Origin: Apus apus
Taxonomy: Eukaryota; Chordata; Aves; Apodiformes; Apodidae
Assembly (NCBI RefSeq): GCF_020740795.1
Contig: NC_067284.1
Coordinates: forward strand, 100,245,440 to 100,309,439
Direction of reading: 5' to 3'
Length of the DNA: 64,000 nucleotides
Position 1 is the first letter of the stretch. Each line of letters opens with the position of its first letter. The translations under genes were made by a program, and so were the position numbers. Positions 35,820 through 47,311 of this stretch are shown here, one piece after another. The notes below the pieces were generated by a model. That model was given only the letters and a program-made list of their open reading frames with translations, did not search any database and was not told the origin of the DNA.

Positions 35820-36850
35820 AGATTTTTGCCCCTTTCTCCGGCGAGAAGACGGGGTCTGCCGGGCTCAGCATCCTGGCAGTCCCCTCGGGTTTTGCTGCCA
35901 GGGGAGGGAGCGGCTCCTCCCTCCCTCGCCGGGGAGGGCTGGGGGGAGCCGGCGGCGGGGTCTCCGCTCACTCGCTCCAGCCCCCGCGCTCCTCCGGCCG
36001 CTTCCCGGGCGATGCCGGGGCCGCGGGCAGGCGGGCCGGGGCGGCGGGGCAGCTCCGGCGGCGTTGGGGTCTCCGCTCCCGCAGCGGTGAGTGCGGCGGG
36101 GCGGGAGGTGCGGGGCAGGGCCGGGGTGGGAGCGCGGGGGCAGCACCCCCGCCTTCCCGGCTGCCAAAGGTGATGCGGCGGGTGGTTGGAGGGCAGAGAG
36201 AGAGCGCTGAGGAGCTGCCTGGGTCTTTGAGACGAGTCTTGGATTTTGTGAAGAGCGAAACGCGGGACTTCTCCCGCGTGAGCCTGGGAACGCGCCTCGG
36301 AGGGCGCCGGACCAGCCCGTCCTGGGGGGCTCGGGGGCTTCGCGCTCCAGCCCCGGGCCGCGGGGCGCGCCTTGTCCTCGGGAAGATCCGCGGGGGTCGG
36401 TCGGGGGTATCGGTCAGGTTGTCAGAGGCCAGGCGAAGGTTGCAGCCCCTCACCTCCTGCCAGAGACAGTCGGAAGAGGCTGCTTGGCAGTGTCACGGCA
36501 CCTTCGGGGTGCGCAGGCACCGCGCTCGGGCAGCAGCGTCCGGGGGAGCGGAGCGAACGCCCTCAGCCGCCAGGAAATGGCCCTTGGATAAAGTACAGCC
36601 GGGGATGTGTGTGTGTTTCTTGGCTATATCTGTGTGAGGGAAAGAGTTAAAGAGGGCTTCTTGTCGCCGTCGTTGTTCTCGTGACGGAGGGGTTCAGCGT
36701 CACGGCAAGAGACGCGTTTCCCAGGGGTGCCCGCTGTGAGCTCCGTCCCGCAGCACCTGCGGCTGCTGTGAGCCCCGCACCGAAACCGGGTCCCCGGGCG
36801 GGGGGGTCTCAGCTGCAGCCACCGCTCCTGCCAGCAGGGAGAGGAGCCCC
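35820..36850. promoter_or_regulatory. CpG island 3, promoter of an unidentified gene
   Basis: About 1 kb of GC- and CpG-rich sequence. On the plus strand an ATG at 36012 opens a 25-codon frame of Pro/Gly/Arg/Ala type ending at a good donor (cgcagcg|gtgagtgc near 36086), a plausible but unconfirmed first coding exon. In human the next gene beyond TAGAP is FNDC1, on the opposite strand, so an FNDC1-like promoter would fit by synteny. However, the peptide does not look like a signal sequence, which FNDC1 needs, so no name is given. Confidence 0.65.
36012..36086 (+). CDS. Possible first exon of an unknown plus-strand gene
   Basis: ATG CCG GGG CCG start, 25 codons in a low-complexity GC-rich frame, then gtgagtgcgg. 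The donor and island position are good; the peptide is compositionally biased and matches nothing known to me. It may equally be a 5' UTR exon. Confidence 0.2.
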
Positions 36851-39800
36851 GGTCACCAGCCCATCGGCTGGGAGGCCAGAAGGGACCCTTCCATCATTCG
36901 GTCTGACCTCAGACAGGAGGGAGGTGCTGGCTGGGAAACAAAAAAGAGAATTGCCAGGGTGTGAATCCCTGCACCGAAACGCGGTGTTCCTTCCTGGCGT
37001 TGTCAGCTTGGACAAATAGAGCCTTCCACAAAAAAATGAGATTAGCAACAGGGGCTCTCTGCATGAAACGCTTGCGTAGAGATGCACGGATCATAAGTAG
37101 AAGCTCCAGAGCTTCCAAATATATAGTCTGAAAGTGTATTTTACATGCCAACTGGTCTGGTTTTCCTCCTGCTCTTCAAATCTCAGACTGCTAGCAGAAA
37201 TGGACTGTTTTCCAATAAGAAAGAGCTTACTGGGAAAGAAAACAAAACAAAACAAAACAGTTAAGAAGGAAAAAAAATAAAAAAATAATTATTTTTATAT
37301 TTTAAATTATTTTTAAATATTGTTTTTTCGAAGTTGTCTGTAGAAACATTGTAAAAAAATCGAAATATCAGATAAGTGTATTTTTATATCTCCCCTTCCC
37401 ATTTCTTTCTTTTGAAGCTTTATTTTTCCATTTCTGATGAGAAAGTAGGAAAGAAAAAAAAAGTAGGTTGGGATACTGACTGCCCTGAGATAAATTTATC
37501 CTTTACTTAAGATTTTTCAAAAATAACCCTTTGATATACATTGCAAAAATGCTATTTTCTTTAACTATGACACAGCCCCACCACTCACACCTGTAGCTTG
37601 GGGCTGGATCTGTCTTACTGCACTTTGATGTTCAGTCTTGTCTCCACTTCTGAATTTATGGGTCTGCCCCCCCCCCCCCCCCCCCCCACTATTTTCCTTA
37701 AGCCTGGTAGTTTTTCCAAGTGCCAGTGGTCTCTACTGAAGTCGGTACTGAATAAGGCCCCTCAATTTACATTCTGCTTTTTTCTGATATTAACAATGTA
37801 CGTAAACCCCTTGCAATGGTATGGGAATAGGTGTCTCAGGAGTGGCCAGGTTGTACCGAGACATATTCCCAAGAGACAAGAAGGGTGAATCACTTCCCCG
37901 GCTCCATGCATCCATCAGCCCAGTGCACCATCTGCTGCAGACCAGTGGGTCCTCCTGGGACCTCAAGAAATGCGTATCTACTGCAGATAGTCACGGATGT
38001 CTGGCTTGCACGATGTGCCAGGAAAAGGGATGACAGTGTTTGTAGCTAATGAAGTCCCGTGCAAAGCTGCATCCCGCAGTAATTTATTCTCTTGGAAAGC
38101 AGGGGTGTGATGCCAGACAAATAACTGGCCCCGCAGATTAGGACACCAGGAAGGCAGAACCAGGAGGGCTGGAAGATGAGGAGAAGGAACAACCTCCCAA
38201 TGTCACCGCTAGGGACAGCAGCAGTGCCCCACAGAGCTTGTGGGGGTGGGAATTTGCCACAGCTGGCTCCTGGAGAGCCTGCAGCAGGTCCACTCTGGGG
38301 GCTCTAAATCACATTGATTGCACAGTCAATAAAAAAATATCTCACCAGTCCCCATAACCAGGCTGTTGGCTTTCAAACCACGTTAGATAAAAATCTGTTT
38401 ATTGTTGTGTTGTTAGAAATTCAGAGGAACTGCACTGACTCCAGTGATATTAGTAGCACAAGGTAGCTTTGGAAAAGAGTTTTAATACAGACCAGCTTAA
38501 GGCAAACTCCAGTTTGGTTTATTCCATGTAAATTGGAAGCCACTCCAGTGGCCTTGGGATGGCTAGCTTAAATTGAGAGTGTTGCTGCTTATTTCAGAGG
38601 AACCATTCTCTGCCCGCGCTGTTACAAGAGAGATCAGAAATCCTTCTCTTGCATATATCTGTGAGTTTCTTCCCAGCCTGCATGACTGTTTCAGGGCAGC
38701 AGTGTCCCAGGCCATTCCTGCCATTGCTATCCCAGGCACAGCCTGATCCACAGCACCAGCAGCCTCTGCAGACTGTTTGGTCTGGCAGTGCAGGGATGTC
38801 TCTGAGAGCATCTGGGTGCTTCTGCCCTGTGCTGCCAGCTCCAAGCCCTTCCTGCTCCTTCATAGCACCCCAGCCATTCCTGTCTGGCTTATTCCCTTTC
38901 ATCCTTCTCTTCTTCCATTTACCTTACCCCTCCTGAACAACAGCAGTTACACAGTGATAATGACATTTGGTCCCTTGCTCCCGTCACCTTGATCACTCCC
39001 ATTACATCCCTGCCTCATCGTTCCTGTGGTGCCCACCCACACAAGGCTCCCTGCAAATGTGGTGCTTGTGCTGCTTTGGAGGCATCACTCACCTCCCTGC
39101 AGGAGGGAATCAGACCCTCCCCATTCACAGCTGGGTGGGGGGCTATGGATAAGGACACCTGGGCTGCAGTGACCACCAGGGGGTCTAGGCCTGGCTATGC
39201 TGGGGGGAGAGGTGATCCTGTTTTCAAACCAGAGCAGGGCCACCTCATGGCTCTTGTCCCTTCCTTGCTGCTGCCCTCAGGCTAGAGACAAACCAGTGGA
39301 GAGATCCAGGCAAAACTCATTTAAAAGACTCATCCCTCCCAGGAGCCTATTTTCCTCCCTGTTTTGGTGGTCCAATGTGCTGGGGTGGTCACAGATGCCC
39401 CTTCCCCAGCCTCCCCCACATGTGCACATGCACAGCGTGGCCAGGGAAGGGAAAGTACCTGGGAATTTTGGTGTGTCCCCTGAGAAAACCTGGTTGAGGA
39501 AAGACAGCCTTATGTGCACACCTCCCAGAAACCCCCCAGGTTCCCCTGTCTGCTTTTGCTTCTGGTGTCTCATGGGGTTTGTTCTAGGTGACCACTTAAT
39601 GTGAACGTGAATGTGAACTCTGTGAAATATCTGTGCCCCCACCAGTGATGGATTCTTTCGGGAGAAGAAGGAAGGACTTGGGTTTGCCATTTTCACAAGG
39701 ACTCTTCTACCATGGTGGAGGGGAGTGAAGAGGATGTTAGTTTGTCCTTAAGAGTTCTAGAGTAGGTTTGTAAACTCGGGAGCATTTATGACAGTCCTGA

Positions 39801-41217
39801 GGAAACAAAAGCCCAAGGTTTTAGAAACATGTTTCATTTTCAGCTAGTACTGGCCCTTGCCTGCTAAAGAATTTAGGAACCTGAAAGTCTCTCCAGATGG
39901 CAAAATCACATCCCTGTGTATCTCTGAAAGAGGTAACACTTTGAAAGGCTTTCCAAATTACTAGAAGCGACTGATGTCTTTATGCCTATAAGCCAGCAGC
40001 ACATGCTCAGCCCATTCAAGGAGAAACTCTGAATTTTCAGTTTTGTGATGCAGTGTTTTGAGCTAATAAAGGAGTTGTGGCTTTCCTGCCAGTTTCAAAA
40101 AGCAAATAATTTGGTGCTGGGTTTGTTCAGCACTCTCAGTGCCCTATATTCCACTGCAATATGCAGAACAGTGGGATCCTTTTTAGGGTTTTACTCCTGT
40201 TTTTCCTGACTGTGGTCCAGTCTTCAGGCAGTTCTCTTTTTGAATGCCTGGGATGGAGTCCTTGTGCCACTTCTAGAGTAAAAAGGGCTGGAGTTTGACT
40301 TGTGGCAAATACTGTGATATCCTCCATGAAGCAAGAAAAGATTTCTGTTAAGTGGAGGAAAACCCCTGAAGAGAGGAAGTATGATGTAATTGTTAGTCAA
40401 TACTGGCATAAATAGGTGAAAATTCTCCTGGCTCTGGGACCACAGTGCAAACTTGATTTGGCTTCTCTGTGCCTGTTGCACTCGTTCATTAGAAATCACA
40501 TGTAGGGTTTTTTTTCCACTGAAGTAGCAGCAACACTTGGGAATAAAGTTTTTCTTCATGACATAACATTGTTTTGTTCAATAAAACAACTGAAAATGAT
40601 CATCCTCTCCGTGTAAATAAAAGAACAAACACAAAATGCAACAGATGTGCTGAGAGTTTGCATCACCAACCCCTGACCTTGGCATTGTCCACCTCTACTG
40701 GCTTTCTAAGGGATTTCCAGAGAGAATAGGGAGGTTTTACCAGGATCATACAGGAGGCAGGGGAGGAGACAGCATCCCCAGATGCTCACTAGCCATGAGG
40801 AAACACGAGGGCTGGGAGACAGCTCAGCAATCCTGAGGGCTGGTGGGAGCTTCTCATGAAGCTCTACTTTGCACTGATGAAGACTCAGGCCAAAAGGAAA
40901 AATTATAAACCCTGTGTGGGAACTTTTATGAAAACTATTCAAACAAGGCATTAATTTAATTTTTAAAACCATAAAAACTGAATGCGCTTTCCTCGTGGAA
41001 ATAGCCAGTTCCAAGCTGCTGGACCCTGATGAAGTAATGTATTGCTTTTAACTGAAACATGTTGCATGCACTGTATTAATTCCCTACATCCCAGTACCTC
41101 CCAATCTCTAGATTTAGTCCTTTGCTACTGAATCATGATAGGAAACCTCCCACCCCATCCAGATAGGATTTTTTTTCCAATTCATTGAGAGGAGAAGCCA
41201 TCACCTAGAGATCTAAG
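36851..41217. other. Probable intron or intergenic DNA, no exon recognised
   Basis: AT-rich beyond the CpG island, with A/T low complexity at about 37230-37460 and a C21 run. Frames of 90-140 codons (for example 38649-38936, 39277-39696) lack domains and good paired splice sites. If CpG island 3 drives a plus-strand gene, this would be its first intron. Confidence 0.45.
37667..37687. repeat. C21 homopolymer
   Basis: Twenty-one consecutive C. Length is likely polymorphic and hard to sequence accurately. Confidence 0.9.
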
Positions 41218-41222
41218 GAAGG
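41218..41222. repeat. Target site duplication (left copy), gaagg
   Basis: gaagg immediately precedes the TGTC end of the element at 41223 and is repeated at 44092-44096 directly after the opposite end. Five bases is the usual duplication made by ERVL-type integrases. Confidence 0.8.
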
Positions 41223-41265
41223 TGTCACCGTTTGACTCAGGTCCGACAACAATGCTCTCGATCCC
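41223..41265. repeat. Left terminal inverted repeat (U5 end of the LTR)
   Basis: Plus-strand tgtcaccgtttgactcaggt onward to 41265, the reverse complement of the LTR's 3' terminus. It is the partner of the inverted repeat at 44049-44091. Confidence 0.9.
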
Positions 41266-41922
41266 CTCCCCCCCCCACCCAGTTAGGGAAGGAGAGAGAG
41301 AAGAGAGACTTGGCTGGATTGAAAACTAAACTACACAGCTTTAATTAAAACACTAATGAATCACACAAGAAAATATATACAATTATATACAGATATATTC
41401 AGATATGGGCAAAAGCCTCTCGCCTCCCCCCACCCCCAGCAACTCCCACAGCACTCCCCTGAACTGGCAAGAGTCCCGAGAAATCCCGGAGCCGCTGCTG
41501 GAGAAAGCGGAGAGTTATGAGGGTCAGGAGAGCTCGAGCCTAAGGGTCGGCGGTGATGGATGAGCAGAGTCCTCCCCGGACGCCGGCCATGGACGGAAGA
41601 GAGCGGCGAGAAAAAGGAGGAAGCTGTCTTCTAAAATCTCTGTCCTTCCTCTGAGCCTACGTAGATATATGGAATGGAATATCTTTGGCCAATTTTGCTG
41701 TCTGTCTAACTCAGCCTCCCACGGGGGGGTCAGAGATCTCCCCATAGTGTCTGAGCCGGCGGAGTGAAGATGTAACCTTGAAGCCTCAGTAGTTAGAAAA
41801 ACATTCCACTGTCTTATCAGCCTAGCAGAACACACAGTTGCTAGTTACAAGAAAGCTTACTGAAGGAAAAAAAAAAATCAGTGAAAAGAAAAATTGGCTT
41901 AATCCTGGCTAAAACCAGGACA
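41223..41922 (-). repeat. 3' LTR of the ERVL-type element
   Basis: In element orientation it begins tgtcctggttttagcc (41922 downward) and ends gagtcaaacggtgaca (41223), a 700-bp LTR with TG...CA ends. An ATTAAA polyadenylation signal lies near 41340 in the region ttaattaaagctgtgtag. The U5 contains C/T and G runs. A minus-strand frame of 103 codons within it (41524-41835) is not a gene. Confidence 0.85.
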
Positions 41923-41935
41923 TTCCACCCCTTAT
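41923..41935 (-). other. Polypurine tract of the ERVL-type element
   Basis: aataaggggtggaa directly before the LTR start on the minus strand: the purine-rich primer site for plus-strand DNA synthesis, at the expected position. Confidence 0.75.
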
Positions 41936-41983
41936 TCCATACCATATATTACATACAGGCTCTATACTTTACCAGCTGTCAAA

Positions 41984-44062
41984 TTAAGGATTCTCTCCCA
42001 AAGTCAAATTACCTTGAGGTACATATTGTACTTCACCATCCTCCATCATTACACACCAGGTATGTCCAGGTCCCTGAGCAAAAGCAATACCCCTGACAGG
42101 TTTACCTTTGCCTGAAGCAGGATAGACCCAAACACTTTTACCCAGCAGGTTTCTTTCACATACCACAGGGACTTTATCCCCATCTGTAGTATGCAAAAGG
42201 TCTGACTGGGCAGGACCAGCCCGATTGATGGATCCCCTGGTATTAACTAACCAGGTGGCCTTTGCCAAATTTTTATCCCAGTTTTTGAAAGTTCCACCAC
42301 CCATTGCTTTTAGGGTAGCCTTCAACAGACCATTGTACCTTTCAACTTTCCCTGAGGCCTGTGCATAGTATGGGATATGGTAGATCCATTCAATACCATG
42401 CTCTTTAGCCCAGTCAGTGACAAGACTGTTTTTGAAATGAGTCCCATTGTCTGACTCAATTCTCTCTGGAGTACCATGTCTCCACAAAATTTTCTTCTCA
42501 AGACCCAGAATAGTATTCCTGGCTGTGGCATGAGGCACAGGATATGTCTCCAACCATCCTGTACTTGTTTCCACCATTGTAAGCACATAGCGCTTACCCT
42601 GGCGGCTCTGAGGAAGTGTGATGTAGTCAATTTGCCAGGCCTCTCCAAATCTGTACTTTGACCACCTCCCCTCATACCACAAAGGTTTCAACCGTTTTGC
42701 CTGCTTAATTGCAGCACATGTCTCACAGTCATGGATCACCTGTGCAATAGTGTCCATGGTTAAGTCCACCCCTCGGTCACGAGCCCATTTGTATGTTGCA
42801 TCTCTGCCCTGATGACCTGAAGCATCATGGGCCCACCGAGCCAGAAAAAGCTCACCCTTGTGTTCCCAGTCTAAGTCTACTTGGAACACTTGAGCAGCCT
42901 CATCCGCTCGTTGGTTGTGTCGATGTTCCTCAGTGGCTCGACTCAGAGGCACGTGTGCATCCACATGACGCACTTTTACCTCCAGTTTCTCTATCCGAGC
43001 TGCAATGCCCTTCCAGAGGTCAGCAACCCAAATAGGTTTACCCTTTCGCTGCCAGTTATTCTGCTGCCACTGTTTTAGCCAACCCCACAAGGCATTTGCT
43101 GCCATCCACGAGTCAGTGTAGAGGTAGAGTCTCGGCCACCCCTCTTGCTCAGCAATGTCCAAAGCCAGCTGGATGGCTTTTACCTCTGCAAACTGACTTG
43201 ATTCACCTTCTCCTTCAGCTGCCTGTGCAACCAGTCGTGTAGGACTCCACACGGCAGCTTTCCACTTCCGGCGGTTCCCTACAAGACGACAGGAGCCATC
43301 GGTGAAAAGAGCAAATTGTTTCTCAGTCTCTGGTAGATGATCATAGGGTGGAGCTTCTTGAGCTCGTCTCACCATTTCTTGTGGTGGCATTCCAAAGTGG
43401 GTGCCTTCTGGCCAGTTTGTAATTGCTTCCACAATACCTGGACGATTAGGTTTCCCTATTCGGGCTCTTTGGGTGATCAAAGCAGTCCATTTACTCCAAG
43501 TCACATCGGTGGCATGATGGACAGGAGAAAGGTTATTCTCGAACATGAATCTCAGCACCGGTAGTCTGGGCGCCAGAAAGAGCTGTGCTTCAGTGCCAAT
43601 CACTTCTGAAGCGGCTCTAACTCCTTCATATGCTGCAAGTATCTCCTTCTCAGTTGTTGTGTAGTTGGCCTCAGAACCTCTGTAGCTCCGGCTCCAGAAT
43701 CCCAGGGGTCGACCTCGAGTTTCCCCTGGTGCTTTCTGCCAGAGGCTCCAGTTGGGACCATTGTGTCCGGCTGCAGTGTAGAGCACGTTCTTGATGTCTG
43801 GCCCTGTTCTAACTGGTCCAAGGGCCATTGCCTGCGCAATCTCCTTCTTGATCTGCTCAAAAGCTTTCTGTTGGTCAGGACCCCATTTGAAATCATTCTT
43901 CTTTCTGGTCACCTCATAGAGAGGTTTCACAATTTCACTGTAACATGGAATATGCATTCTCCAGAAACCAACAGTCCCTAAAAAGGTTTGAGTGTCCTTT
44001 TTAGTTGATGGTGGGGCCATAGCTGTTACTTTGTTAATCACATCCATTGGGATCGAGAGCAT
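41984..44062 (-). CDS. pol: ERVL partial Pol: RT C-terminal part, RNase H, integrase
   Basis: An uninterrupted 692-codon retroviral frame in an old genomic copy. Residues about 6-160 are the end of reverse transcriptase and its connection (FLGTVGFWR at 27-35, NYTTTEKE at 133-140). The RT palm with its YxDD motif is missing. RNase H follows, with its four acidic residues visible at D255 (FTDGS), E293, D317 (YTDS) and D387 (RADEAA). The integrase zinc finger shows H412, H417, C446 and C449. The integrase core has D479, D538 and E574, a DD35E spacing. The frame stops (TAA) 61 bases before the LTR. The start codon and first five codons lie in the inverted U5 copy; real Pol would be made from a longer gag-pol reading. 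Enzymes could be active in principle, but without RT the element cannot replicate alone. Confidence 0.9.
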   Translation of the reverse strand: MLSIPMDVINKVTAMAPPSTKKDTQTFLGTVGFWRMHIPCYSEIVKPLYEVTRKKNDFKWGPDQQKAFEQIKKEIAQAMALGPVRTGPDIKNVLYTAAGHNGPNWSLWQKAPGETRGRPLGFWSRSYRGSEANYTTTEKEILAAYEGVRAASEVIGTEAQLFLAPRLPVLRFMFENNLSPVHHATDVTWSKWTALITQRARIGKPNRPGIVEAITNWPEGTHFGMPPQEMVRRAQEAPPYDHLPETEKQFALFTDGSCRLVGNRRKWKAAVWSPTRLVAQAAEGEGESSQFAEVKAIQLALDIAEQEGWPRLYLYTDSWMAANALWGWLKQWQQNNWQRKGKPIWVADLWKGIAARIEKLEVKVRHVDAHVPLSRATEEHRHNQRADEAAQVFQVDLDWEHKGELFLARWAHDASGHQGRDATYKWARDRGVDLTMDTIAQVIHDCETCAAIKQAKRLKPLWYEGRWSKYRFGEAWQIDYITLPQSRQGKRYVLTMVETSTGWLETYPVPHATARNTILGLEKKILWRHGTPERIESDNGTHFKNSLVTDWAKEHGIEWIYHIPYYAQASGKVERYNGLLKATLKAMGGGTFKNWDKNLAKATWLVNTRGSINRAGPAQSDLLHTTDGDKVPVVCERNLLGKSVWVYPASGKGKPVRGIAFAQGPGHTWCVMMEDGEVQYVPQGNLTLGENP

Positions 44063-44091
44063 TGTTGTCGGACCTGAGTCAAACCAGGACA
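44049..44091. repeat. Right terminal inverted repeat (inverted U5 end)
   Basis: Read on the minus strand from 44091, this begins tgtcctgg and then matches, base for base over 36 positions, the plus-strand sequence starting at 41230. Over the full 43 bases there are three mismatches, all within the first seven. The first eleven bases equal the LTR's own U3 start. So this end is a U3 tip joined to an inverted U5 tip. Confidence 0.9.
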
Positions 44092-44096
44092 GAAGG
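44092..44096. repeat. Target site duplication (right copy), gaagg
   Basis: Second copy of the 5-bp duplication, adjoining the ccaggaca end at 44091. It fixes the element's right boundary and shows that this end was joined to host DNA by integrase. Confidence 0.8.
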
Positions 44097-47000
44097 GAAT
44101 AATTTGGAAGGACTTCTCACCTATCTCAGCCAGCAGCCAGTGTACTCCTGCAGGTGACAAGCACCAGAACTGGGTAAATCAAGGCAGATCTGGGCCCCAT
44201 CCTCACTGCTGAGCCTCGGGCCCTGCTTCCCCACCTCTGCAAGGAGGTAGTGAACTACCATGGTCTCAGTCCCTTGCCCAGCTGAGCCTGTTAAAGCACA
44301 TAATCCAGCTGCAAAGCGCGGTGGTTTCTGCAGGACCTGCCATGGCTCCTCATCTTGCAGGAGTGACACTTGGGTTCATACCTCTGCCTCTCCAGAGACC
44401 CTCCAACATCACAGCCCAGGGCCAGGTCTCACTACCTGTTGTATTTGGAGTGAAAGGAGGAACATCAGGTCTGGTATTTTCACTGGTGCCAAAATGTGTG
44501 TCTGTGTACATATGTACTTTGAAACATATTGCTCATTTAATCTTCACTATATACACTTTGTAGATGAAATTGTGGCAACTCTAGAATAAGAAGAATAACA
44601 GGAACAGGAATAATTTGCTTTATACTGGTTCAGGGCGAGGAACAAACCTGTTCCTCCTCACAGTGCAGTGTCTTTCTTTGCCCTGCTGATGATACCAGGT
44701 CCCAGACACCCTGAGCATCTTGCTTCCACCAGCTGTAACCCCCGTCCCCATCTGGGTGGCATCAGGAAGGTTGCGTTTCCCTGAGCATCCCCCCATCTAC
44801 TCTGCAGAGCTTGTGCCCCTGGCTGGCCCTAGGTGGGTTCAGAGATGGTTCCTGGCTGACCTTTTGGTGCTGCTTGCTGGCAGACATTGCACCAGATGAA
44901 GAAGTGGTGTCTGCCCTCACATGTGCATCTTGTTTGGGAGTCTGCACTGAACAGTCCTCGTGGGTTTATATAGAGGGGGCGTGACACACAACACTGATGG
45001 TTTTGTAAGCTGCTATGGTCAGAGCTCATGATACAAGGGAGTAAGCTGAGGGGAAAACAGAACCCTGCCTGGGTCAGGATTCATCCTTCCCTGTTCCCCC
45101 ACACTGTGCAGCTATTTCTATCACTCTGCTGCTAGACTGTCAATTTATCCTGATACTGCAGAACCAGTGAGGCACACATTGTGCCCCCCACATGTACCAT
45201 ATTGTAAACTGGAGGTGGAAGACTCCCCCAAGCTGGAGTCCTGGTGGGCTCAGCCATGAGGACAACATCCTAGGGCATCTTAAGGAGAATAACCTTTCCC
45301 CAAAACATGTTTAACTCCATGTGCTCTGCAGTGACCTCCGTGAGAGCAACATGGGCTTTGTCACATACTGACCTTTTGTTGAGCAGTTTACTTCAGAAAA
45401 TCTTCTGGTAATAATGAGTCAGTGTTTATCAAACAAAAAACCTGCTGCTCTGATAACAGAGACACGTACAGAATAAGCTATTTCAAGGTTCATTTATTTG
45501 ACTTCTGATGATTGGGTATTTTCAGGTATTCGTCAAAGGTAGGCAGCAAATAGGACCATGCTAGCACAAGCAAGGGAACAACCTTTGCATTCAGAAACCA
45601 GCTCCTCTTCAGGTGTGAAGCACTGTCACTTACTCCTATCATACCAGCTTCCACATGCAAGAAGGCCACCGGAGTAAATATGCCAGTGTCAAACTAGTAT
45701 AAACCAGGGGTAAATACACCAGTGTCATCCCTGGCATTCAAGTTCTTCCCCAGAGCTAGAGGTACCACAGCACACTCACTCCTGTCTTTCACTGTTGCTG
45801 GCAGAAAGGGGTTTTCTAGTATCTCACCACAGTGCTGCTGCAGCTTCATGGCCACACGTGCCAGTGCCCTTCCCTGCAGTGAGAGCAAGGTGACATCTCC
45901 CACTACTGCTTAACTTTGCTGATAACAGCCAGGAGCACCACTCACCTCCTCTGGGAAACTGCGTTTTCTTTGGGTTAGATGGGCTGGGGTACCATGGGGG
46001 TGGTCCCAGCCAGCTCGGCTCCGCAGGACCCTTCTCAGCACTCAGTCCCTGACACCCTCACGGAGCAGCTGGTGCCTCCAGGTCTGGTCCACGTTGTACA
46101 GGCACCCACCTCATTCTGGGCAGGTTTGCACTGGAGAGAAGATCTGCAGACTAAGACAGTAGGCCTTGCCATTTGTCAATGGCTTGGGGTGGTATGTTGC
46201 TAACAACTTCCAGGAGTAGAAATTAAGAGTTAAAGGTGAAAGCTGCTGAAATTCTGATTAATTTGAGACAAATTTCAATTAAAAACAGACACTGCTTTTA
46301 ATAATTATTTTTCTGCTCAGTGAATGGGGCCAAATGTTCAGAAATTTGTCTGTAAATATATCAACCTGCTTTTCAACTATCTAAAAAAAAAAAACACTAC
46401 AAATAATACTACTGTAATAAGCCAGACATCCCCCAAAGGGCAGTAACCCACCCTTTATCAGCCTCATGTCAACACTTGGCAACAAGGAGCCATTTCTTGC
46501 CTCTGATGCTTCTCTGCTGTGTCACTTGTTCCCAAGATAGCCTCATTCCCTGGCACTGGTGCTCATGTTCAGATGGCAAGCAGCCACACAGAGCCTGCTG
46601 TTCCAAAGCACAGATGTGAGGGATTTGAGCTCTTTAAGAGGCAGGCAGCTCCCCCACCTCTAATTGAAGCCAGCATGGCTGCCTCTGCAGGACACCTGCG
46701 TGTTTCTGGGAGCCCAGCTGGGCTCAACCAGAACAGAACCTCTCGCCCCACCTTAGGGAGGTGGTGAGTGAAGGTCTGTATCCAACCCAGCTGCTCCAGT
46801 GTTATTCTATAGTCAGTGTGGAGAAGGGGGGACTTCTGGGAAGGAACACGGCTCCTCTTCAGCCAAAGCCAGAAGCAGAAGTGGGGATAGAAGAATGGTG
46901 CCCTAGAAGGACCCATGTCTTCCCACTGCCTGCACAAGGATCTTGGGGTGAATTGTTTCCATACAGACACTGGTGCTGAGGTTGCCCTCATTTGGGCAGA

Positions 47001-47311
47001 CAATGGGGTGCCTTGGCTGGTGGTCCCAGGGCTTTGCTTACAGTGCTGTGGCTGAGCACCCGCCCTGCCAGAGCTGCCACGCTCGGCTGGATCCATAGGG
47101 CAGCAGCTGTTGTGCCGATCACTGCAGGACCATTTCCCCTGGCACCCAAGGGGAAATTTGGCAGCATGTGGGTGTTAGGTACACAAACAGACTTTATGTT
47201 CTTCCCATACACACTTTGCAGCAATGATTCCTTTGAATGCTCAAATCCCTCACCATTGCAGGAGCTTTGTGGGATGATGGAAACTGGTAACAAACTTGTT
47301 CTCATTTTCAG
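44097..47311. other. No gene recognised
   Basis: Mixed-composition DNA to the right of the retrovirus. Several 60-110 codon frames on both strands lack motifs. An A run near 46384-46395. No CR1 end or LTR recognised. Confidence 0.4.

Larger units (their letters stand above)
41223..44091 (-). mobile_element. ERVL-type endogenous retrovirus with one LTR and terminal inverted repeats
   Basis: A 2869-bp element on the minus strand. In its own direction: a 43-bp segment that is mostly an inverted copy of the U5 end, a partial pol frame (44062-41984), a polypurine tract, then a complete 700-bp LTR (41922-41223). Gag, protease, the RT palm and the 5' LTR are absent. No env is expected: ERVL elements lack it, and pol runs almost to the LTR as here. 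Both ends are TG...CA and are flanked by gaagg, so this rearranged molecule itself seems to have been integrated. It cannot be dated by LTR divergence because there is only one LTR, but the intact frame argues for a fairly recent insertion. Confidence 0.85.

Noticed and set aside
46569..47096. 175-codon minus-strand frame
   Set aside because: No recognisable domain or splice signals; composition like neighbouring non-coding DNA.
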